A DNA stretch of 64,000 bases from SXNM01 sp964586155 (GTDB lineage: Bacteria > Myxococcota_A > UBA9042), in assembly GCA_964586155.1 (NCBI GenBank), contig CAZPHC010000012.1:1-64000 (forward strand), in the 5' to 3' direction. Positions within the stretch are counted from its first letter, which is position 1. Each line of letters begins with the position of its first letter. The notes beneath the pieces were generated by a model. It was not told the origin of the DNA. It ran no database searches and was given only the letters and a program-made list of their open reading frames with translations. The position numbers and the translations under genes were made by a program. Below, piece by piece: positions 20,901-29,900 of the stretch.

Positions 20901-23900
20901 CGGCAGCTGCCGGCCGGCGACGACGATCTGGTCGACGTCGACCCCGAGTTCGGTCGCGAACACACCGGTCCCGGTGGTCGGCTGCAGGTACGTCGTCGCG
21001 ATCTTGTTGCCGTCCTTGTCGGCCCGGTGCAGCGCGCCGTTGCTGCTGAAGGCGACGTAGGTGCCGTCGGGGAGGCCGTGGGCGTCGAGGCCGGAGATGC
21101 CGCCGCCGTTGAACTCCGGCACCGACCTGGCCCATTTCAGCGCGCCCTTGCCGTCGATCAGGCCAAAACCTCCGGCCGTGGCGTAGACGACGTCGCCCGC
21201 CGGCGTGGCGCGCGCGCTCCAGACGTCAGGGCTCGGCGCGGCGTAGGTCCAAACCACGACGCCGTTGCGGTCGACCTTGATCACCTTGCCGGGCGAGGTG
21301 TTGTCGCCGTAGGGCCGCCGCGACGCCACGAGCGTCGCCGAACCGGCCGGCGAGAGCATCTTCGCGTCGACGCCGGTCAGGGTCAGCTGCCAGGTCGGGT
21401 TGCTGACCGCGCTCAGGCAGGCGCCGGCGTTGCAGGTAGCGTTGACGGCACAGGCGTCCGCGACCGAGGCGCAGGGGGTGCCGTTGGCCAACGGCGGGTT
21501 GACGCAGCCCTTGCTCGAATCGCATTGGTCGGCCGTGCAGGGGTTGCCGTCGGCGCAGGCGAGCGCGACCTGCAGCGCCTTGCCCTTGCACTGCGCGTCC
21601 TTGCAGGCGTCGCCGAGGGTGCAGGCGTCGCCGTCGTCGCACGGATCGGTGGTGTTGGCGTGGCTGCAGCCCTTGGCCGGATCGCAGAGCTCGGTGGTGC
21701 ACGGGTTGCCGTCGTCGCAGGCGGTGGCGGCGCTGTCGACGACGACGCAGCCCTTGGCCGCGTCGCAGACCAGGGTGGTGCACGGGTTGCCGTCCTCGCA
21801 CAGGGCGTTGGTGGCGTCGTGGACGCAGCCCTTGGCCGCGTCGCAGCGCGCCACGGTGCAGGCGATGCCGTCGTCCTGGCAGGTGACGCCGGCGCACAGC
21901 GTCGAGGTGCAGCTCTGGACCTGCGTCAACGTCGACTTGCACGACTGCGAGGTGCTCGCCGACGAGCCGACCACGATGCGATCGCCGACGACGACGACCG
22001 CGCGACCGCTCGAGCCGTCCAGCGGCACCGCCCAGGCGAGCTTGCCGGCGAGATCCGCCTTGGCGAGCCCGGTGACCCATTGGTTGTTCACCTTGATGTC
22101 GCCGGTCAGGTAGAGCTCGTTGTCGCCCCGGATCGCGACGGCGTTGGTGCCGCCCCAATTGGGGATGGCGTCCGACATCGTGTAGCTGGCGATCGCCAGA
22201 TCGCTGACCTGGAGCTTGGTCAGGCCGCCGTCGTCGCTGTAGACCAGGTAGTGGCTGCCGACGCGCATCGCCGCGGTGCTGCAGCCCTGGCCGCCGCCGC
22301 CCGTCTGGCCCTTGCTGAAGACCTGCTGCTTGATCAGGGTGCCGGACTCGTCCAACACGCGCAGGCAGTTGGCCTGGCCGGGGCCGCCGGCGACAGAGCC
22401 CGTGATCACCAGCGAGCCGTTGTCGACGGTCAGCCCACGCGGCGAGAAGTAGTCGTAGCCCGCGGGCGTTGTCGGCAGGTTCGTGCTGCCGAGGAAGCTG
22501 CCATCGCCGGCGAAGCGGAACAGCTTGCCTTCGGCGAAGCGCAGCAACACGACGTAGCCGTAGGAGGTCTGCGCGACGGCGACCGAGCTCCAGTTGGTGA
22601 GGCCGGTCGGCAGCCTGGTCTGCCACTTCTTGGTGCCGTCGGCGGCGAAGAGCGCGATGTAATGCTCGTCGCTGCCGGGGGATTCTGGCAGCGCGACGAT
22701 GTCGCCGGACTTGGTGACGGCGACGGCGCTGACGCTCGTGTACAACGGTTGCTGCCAGAGCACCGCGCCGCTGGCGTCCAGTCGCCGCAGCGTGCCCTCG
22801 CCGCCGCATGTGTAGGCGCTGGCGCCGCCGACGACCCAGCCGTCACCCATCGGCGCCACGACGCGCACTTCGCCGCTGAGTTGGGTCTTCCAGCTCGCCT
22901 TGGGCGCCGCCGCCGCGACGCAGGCGCCTGCCTGGCAGGTCGCGCTCACCGGGCAGGCGTCGCTGGTCGGGACACACGCCGCGCCGTCCGCGGCGGGCGC
23001 GTGCTTGCAGCCCGCAGCGGTGTCGCACGTGTCGACGGTGCACGGATCGCCGTCGTCGCAGAGCTTGCCGCTCGCGACGAAGGCGCAGCCCGACTTGGGG
23101 TCACAGGTGTCGAGCGTGCAGGCCTTGCCGTCGCTGCACGAGATGGCGGTGCCGACGCAGGCGCCGGCCTTGCAGCCGTCGTTGTTGGTGCAGGCGTTGC
23201 CGTCGCTGCAGCCGGTCTTCTGGTTCGGCACGTACTGGCAACCCTTGACCTTGTCGCAGCTGTCGTCGGTGCAGTCGTTGCCGTCGTCGCAGGTGACGGC
23301 CTTGGTGCCGCAGACCTTGTCCTTGCAGGCGTCGCCCTCGGTGCAGACCGTGCCGTCGTCGCAGGCGGCGACGTTGGCGGCGAAGACGCAGCCCGTCTTG
23401 GGGTCGCAGCTGTCGTCGGTGCAGCTGTTGCCGTCGTCGCAGAGCTTCGCCTTGCCGGCGAGGCAGACACCATCGGCGCAGACGTCGGGGCTGGTGCAGG
23501 CGTCGCCGTCGCTGCAGGCGTCGGTGTTGACGAGGTTGCTGCAGCCCTTGGCCTTGTCGCAGGCGTCGGTGGTGCACGGGTTGCCGTCGTCGCAGTTCTT
23601 GGCGCTGCCGGCCTTGCAGCTGCCGCCGACGCAGGCGTCGCCGACCGTGCAGGCGTCACCGTCGTCGCAGGGCTTGTCTTCGGCGACGAAGAGGCAACCC
23701 TTGGCCTTGTCGCAGCTGTCCTTGGTGCAGCCCTCGCCGTCGTCGCAGACCTTGGCCTTGCCGGGCTTGCAGCTGCCGCCTTCGCAGACGTCCGCGACCG
23801 TGCAGGCGTCGCCGTCGTCGCAGGGCAGCAGGCCCTGGGTGAAGACGCAGCCGACGCCGCTGTCGCAGGAGTCGAAGGTGCAGACCTTGCCGTCGTCGCA

Positions 23901-26900
23901 GACCTTGGCCGCGCCGGATTTGCACGCTCCGCCCTGGCAGACGTCGCTCTCGGTGCAGGCGTCACCGTCGTCGCACGGCTTGGTCGTGGCCACGTGCACG
24001 CAGCCCTTCTTCGGATCGCAGCTGTCGTCGGTGCAGACCTTGCCGTCGTCGCATTCGAGCATAGGCCCGACCTTGCAGCTGCCCTTGTCGCAGAGGTCGC
24101 CCTCGGTGCAGGCCGAATCGTCGGTGCAGCTCGCCGTGTTGGGCAGGTAGACGCAGCCCTTGGCCTTGTCGCAGCTGTCGTCGGTGCAGACGTTGGAGTC
24201 GTCGCAGACGAGCTTGCTGCCCGGCACGCACACGCCCTTGGCGCAGGCGTCGCCCTTGGTGCAGGCGTCGCCGTCGGTGCAGGTCACGGTGTTCGGCAAC
24301 ACCACGCAGCCCTTGCCCTTCTGGCAGCTCTCGTCGGTGCAGGGGTTGGTGTCGTCGCAGGCGATCGGCGGGCCGCTGCTGCACTTGCCGGCGACGCAGA
24401 CGTCCGGCCCGGTGCACGGGTCGCCGTCGCTGCACGGCTGGTCGGCGAGCTTGTGCACGCAGCCGGCGGCCTTGTCGCAGCTGTCGGCGGTGCAGGGGTG
24501 GCCGTCGTCGCAGTCGATGGGCTTGCCGCCGCTGCATGTGCCGTTGGCGCAGCTCTCGCCGCTGGTGCAGTCGTCGCCGTCGTCGCACGTCCCGGTGACG
24601 GCTGTGGCCAGGCAGCCGAGCTTGGCGTCGCAGCTGTCGGCGGTGCAGGTCTGGCCGTCGTCGCAGGACTTGGCCTTGCCGCCCAAGCACTTGCCGAACA
24701 GGCAGAGGTCGCTCTCGGTGCAGGCGCTGCCGTCATCGCACGGCCCGGGCTTGGCCGTCGTGGTGCAGCCGGTCTTGGGGTCGCAGCCGTCGGTGGTGCA
24801 GACGCTGCCGTCGTCGCAGACCCGCGCCTTGCCCTTGGCGCAGACGCCCTTGTCGCAGGCGTCGGCCTCGGTGCAGGCGTCGCCGTCGTCGCAGGCGCCG
24901 GCCTTGGCGCTGTGGAAGCAGCCGGACGCGGTCGAGCAGAGGTCGAAGGTGCAGGGGTTGCCGTCGTCGCAGTCCTTGGCGTCCTTGCCCAGGCAGAAGC
25001 CGAGCAGGCACGAGTCCTCGACGGTGCAGGCGTTGCCGTCGTCGCACGTCACCTTCTGCGGCAGGCTGACGCAGCCGCTGGCCTTGGCGCAGCTGTCGGC
25101 GGTGCACGGGTTGCCGTCGTCGCAGCCGAGCGCCTTGCCGGCGCTGCAGCTGCCCTTGGCGCAGACGTCGCCGAGGGTGCAGGCGTCGCCGTCGTCGCAC
25201 GGCAGCGCCGGCGCGTCAGCGAGGGCCTTGTGGCTGCAGCCCTTGGACGGATCGCAGGCGTCGGCGGTGCAGGTGTCGCCGTCGTCGCAGGAGATCGCGG
25301 TGCCGCGGCAGGCGCCGGCCTTGCAGCTGTCGCCCGTGGTGCAGGCGTTGGCGTCGTCGCAGGCGGTGGCGACCAGGGCCAGCTCGCAGGCACCCGCGGT
25401 GCAGGCCAGGCCGACGCAGACGCCGGCCGGATCCGCGCAGTCGCCGTCGGTGCCGCAGGGCGCGCCGCAGCCGGCGACCAGCGTGGCGTCGCAGGCGCCG
25501 GTGGTCGGATCGCAGGCGTCGAGCGTGCACGGCTTGCCGTCGTCGCAGCTGACCACCTTGCCGTGCTGGCAGGCGCCGTTGCTGCAGGCGTCGCCCTCGG
25601 TGCAGGGGTCGCCGTCGTCGCAGGCCGCCTTGCTCGGGGTCGACTTGCAGCCGAGCTTGGCGTCGCAGGTGTCGGCGGTGCACGGGTTGCCGTCGTTGCA
25701 GTCCAGCAGCGACCCGCCTTTGCAGGCGCCGCCCTGGCAGGTGTCGCTGGCGGTGCAGGCGCTGCCGTCGCTGCAGGCGCCCTGCAGCAGCGTCACGGTG
25801 CAGCCGTTCTTGGCGTCGCAGGCGTCGGCGGTGCAGCTGTTGCCGTCGTCGCAGGTGGCGACGGTGCCGGTGCAGACGCCGGCCTGGCAGGTGTCGACCG
25901 TCGAGCACGGGTCGCCGTCGTCGCACGGCACGTCGAGGTAGACCGCGACGCAGGTGTTGTTGGCGCAATGGGCCACGGTGCACGGGCTGCCGGTGTCCTT
26001 GCAGTCCTTGGTCGCCTGGCAGGGCGCGCCGCAGCCGGCGATCGGCTCGAAGACGCAGCCGCCCTTGCCGTCGTCGCAGCGGTCGAGGGTGCACGGCAGG
26101 CCGTCGTTGCAGGGCTTGCGCACGCCGCCCTTGCAGACGCCGTCGTCGCAGGCGTCGAGCGAGGTGCAGGCGCTGCCGTCGTCACACGGCGCGGTGCTCG
26201 GCGTCGACACGCAGCCGGCGACGGGATCGCAGCGGTCGTGGGTGCAGGCGTTGCCGTCGTCGCAGGCCACCAGCGTCAACGCCTGGCAGCTGCCCTGGAC
26301 GCACGCGGCCTTGGCCACGCACGCCGAGCCGATCTGGCACGGGCCGCTGGCCGCGCTGTGGCTGCAGCCGGTCTTGGGGTCGCAGGCGTCGGTGCTGCAC
26401 GGGTTGTCGTCGTTGCAGAGCACCTTGAGGCCGAGACACGCGCCGCCCTCGCAGGCGTCACCGCTGGTGCAGGCGTCGCCGTCGTCGCAGGGCGAGGCGG
26501 TCGCGGCCAGGCCGCAGGCGCCGGCGCTGCACACCGTCGCGGTGCACGGGTTGCCGTCGTCCTTGCAGTCTTGCGCCGTCTGGCAGGGCGCGCCGCAGCC
26601 CTCGACCTTGGTGTGGACGCAGGTGCCCTTGGCGCTGAGGCAGCTGTCGGCGGTGCAGGCGTCGCCGTCGTCGCAGCTGGTCACGCCCGACGGCAGGCAG
26701 ACGCCGCCCTTGCAGGCGTCGCCGGTGGTGCAGCCGTCGCCGTCGCTGCAGCTGCCGTTGGCGGCCGCGAACAGACAGCCGATCTTCGGATCGCAGGCGT
26801 CCTGGGTGCACGGGTTGCCGTCGGCGCATTGCTGGCTCGGTCCGGCCTTGCACGCCCCATCGGTGCAGGCGTCTTGCACGGTGCAGAGGTTGCCGTCCTC

Positions 26901-29900
26901 GCACAGGCCCGTGGCGTTTCCGTGGGCGCAGCCGACCTTGGGGTTGCAGGCGTCGGCGGTGCAGGCGTTGCCGTCGTCGCAATTGCCGCCCTTGCCGCGG
27001 CATTGGCCGCCCAGGCAGCCGTCGTTGCTGGTGCAGGCGTTGCCGTCGTCGCAGCCAGCGCCGGTCTCGGTGACCTGGCAGGTGCCGTCGACGCAGCCGA
27101 GGTTGGCGCAGGGGTCGCCGGTGTCGACGCAGCCCTTGCTGTCGGCGCAGGGCACGCCGCAGCCGGGGGCCGGGGTGTGGGCGCAGGCGCCGGTGCCGGC
27201 CTGGCAGGCGTCGAAGGTACACGGGTTGCCGTCGGCGCAGTCGATGAGCTTGCCGGCGACGCAGCTGCCCTGGACGCAGCCGTCGCCGACGGTGCAGGCG
27301 TCGCCGTCGCTGCAGGCCATGCCCTGCTGCTGGTGCTGGCAGCCGGTCTTGGTGTCGCAGAGGTCGAAGGTGCAGGCGTTGCCGTCGTCGCAGCTGCTCT
27401 GCTTGCCCGGCACGCAGGCCATGTCCTTGCACACGTCGCCGGCGGTGCAGATGGCGCCGTCGGTGCAGGGCTTGGTGTTGGCGGCGTGCTTGCAGCCCTG
27501 GCTCGGATCGCAGGTGTCGTCACTGCAGGGGTTGCCGTCGTCGCAGAAGGTGTTGCCCGGCGTGTCGAACGATTTGCCCTTGCACACGCCCTTGGTGCAG
27601 GTGTCGCCGCTGGTGCAGGCGCTGGTGTCGTCGCAGGCCGCGGTGGTGAAGGTCACCGCGCACTTGCCGCCGGTGCAGGCCCAATCGGTGCAGACGTCGC
27701 CGTCGTCCTTGCAGTCCTTGGGCGTGAGGCAATTCTCGCCGCAGCCGATGATCGGCTTGCTGCCGCAGCTGCCGTCCTTGGCGTTGCAGCTGTCGGTGGT
27801 GCAGGCGTCACCGTCGTCGCAGACCTTGGGCCCGGTCGGCTTGCAGGCGGCGTCCTTGCAGGCGTCGCCGACGGTGCACGGATCGCCGTCGCTGCACGGC
27901 GTCTTGCTGTCGGGGTGCAGGCAGCCCGACTTGGGGTCGCAGCTATCGTCGGTACACGGGTTGTCGTCGTCGCAGCCGAGCACGCCGCCGGCCTTGCAGA
28001 TGCCGTTGACGCAGACGTCCGCGGTCGTGCAGGCGTCGCCGTCGCTGCAAGCTCCGACCAGCGGCGTCGAGCTGCAGGCGCCGCCCGCCCCGCACGCGTC
28101 GACGGTGCAGGGGTTGCCGTCGTCACAGGCCGTCGCCTTGCCGGCGCAGAGGCCACCCGAGCAGGTGTCGTCCTTGGTGCAGGGGTCGCCGTCGTCGCAG
28201 GGCGCGGTGCCACCGGCGAGGCCGCAGACGCCGTCGTTGCACTTGGGCGGCTGGCACCATTGGGCGCCACCCTTGCAGTCGCTGGCGTCGTTGCACGGAT
28301 CGCCGCAGCCGGGCAGCGGCGTCGAGGTGCAGGCGCCGGTGGCGATGACGCAGGCGTCGACCGTGCACGGCTTGCCGTCGCTGCAGTCCTTGGCCACGCC
28401 GTCCTTGCACACGCCGCCCTTGCAGCTCTCGCCCACGCTGCAGGCGTTACCGTCGTCGCAGGCGCCCTCGGCCGGCAGGTGCTCGCAGCCCACGCCCTCC
28501 TTGCAGGTGTCGACCGTGCACGGGTTGCCGTCGTCGCAGAAGTTGCTGGCCGCCTCGCCGAACGCCTTGCCCTTGCAGACGCCACCGACGCAGACGTCGT
28601 CCGCGGTGCAGCTCTTGCCGTCCGAGCAGGGGCCCTTGGCCGCGTCGGCGAGCGGCGTCGCGATGCAGCCGCTCTTGCCCTCGCCGTCCTTGCCGCAGGC
28701 GTCGGTGGTGCACGGGTCGCCGTCGTCGCACGGGCTCGCGGCCCCGGGCAGGCAGACGCCGCCCTTGCAGCTGTCGCCCTGGGTGCAGCCGTCGCCGTCG
28801 TCGCAGGCACCTTGCTGCAGCACCGGCGCACAGGCGCCCGCGCTGCACTGCAGGCTGACGCAGGCCGCGCCGCCCTGGCAGTCGCCGTCGACCTTGCAGC
28901 TCGCGCCGCAGCCATCGATCGCCGCGTGCTTGCACACGCCCTGGGCGCCGCAGCTGTCGGCGGTGCAGGCGTCGCCGTCGTCGCACGCCGTCGGTGCGCC
29001 GGCGCAGGTCCCGTCGGCGCAGGCGTCGCTGGTGGTGCAGGGGTCGCCGTCGTCGCAGCTGCCCGGCGCCGGGCTGGTGGTGCAGCCCGTCTTCGCGTCG
29101 CAGCCGGCGCTGACGCAGGCGGCGCCGTCGTCGCAGTTCAGCGCGACGCCCGCCTTGCAGCTGCCCTTGGCGCAGACGTCCAGCACGGTGCAGGCGTCGC
29201 CGTCGCTGCAGGGCCCGCCGTCCTTGGCGGTGTGGACGCAGCCGCTCTTGCCGTCGCAGACGTCGAGGGTGCAAGCGTCGCCGTCGTCGCAGCCCGTGGT
29301 GCCACCGAGGCAGGCGCCGCCGATGCAGGTGTCGCCGGAGCTGCAAGCGTTGCCGTCGTCGCAGCCGCCGCTGGCGGGCAGCAGGGTGCAGTGGCCGAGC
29401 TTGCACGCCGCGCTGGTGCACGGGTTGTTGTCGTCGACGCAGTCCTTGACGCTGGCGCACGGGTCACCGCAGCCCGTGATCGCGTCGTTCTTGCACTCGC
29501 CCGTGGCGATGTCGCAGCTGTCCAGGGTGCAGGGCTCGCCGTCGGCGCAGACCTTGCCCGGGCCGGAGTGGCAGCTGCTGTCCTGGCAGAAGTCGCCGAC
29601 GGTGCAGGGCAGGCCGTCGCTGCAGCCGCCCTTGGACGGGGCGTGGATGCAGCCCTTCTTCGGGTCGCAGCTGTCGGTGGTGCAGGGGTTGCCGTCCTCG
29701 CAGTCGACCGCCGGGCCGCCGACGCAGGCCGCCGCCGCGCCCTCGCCCTTGCAGGCGTCGCCGACGGTGCAGATCTTGCCGTCGGAGCAGGGATCTTCGT
29801 CGGTCTTGCCGTCGCAGTCGTTGTCGACGCCGTCGCAGACCTCGGTCGCCGGCACCGTGGGCGTGCACGGCGGGCCGGTGTCGGTCTCGACGTCGTTGCC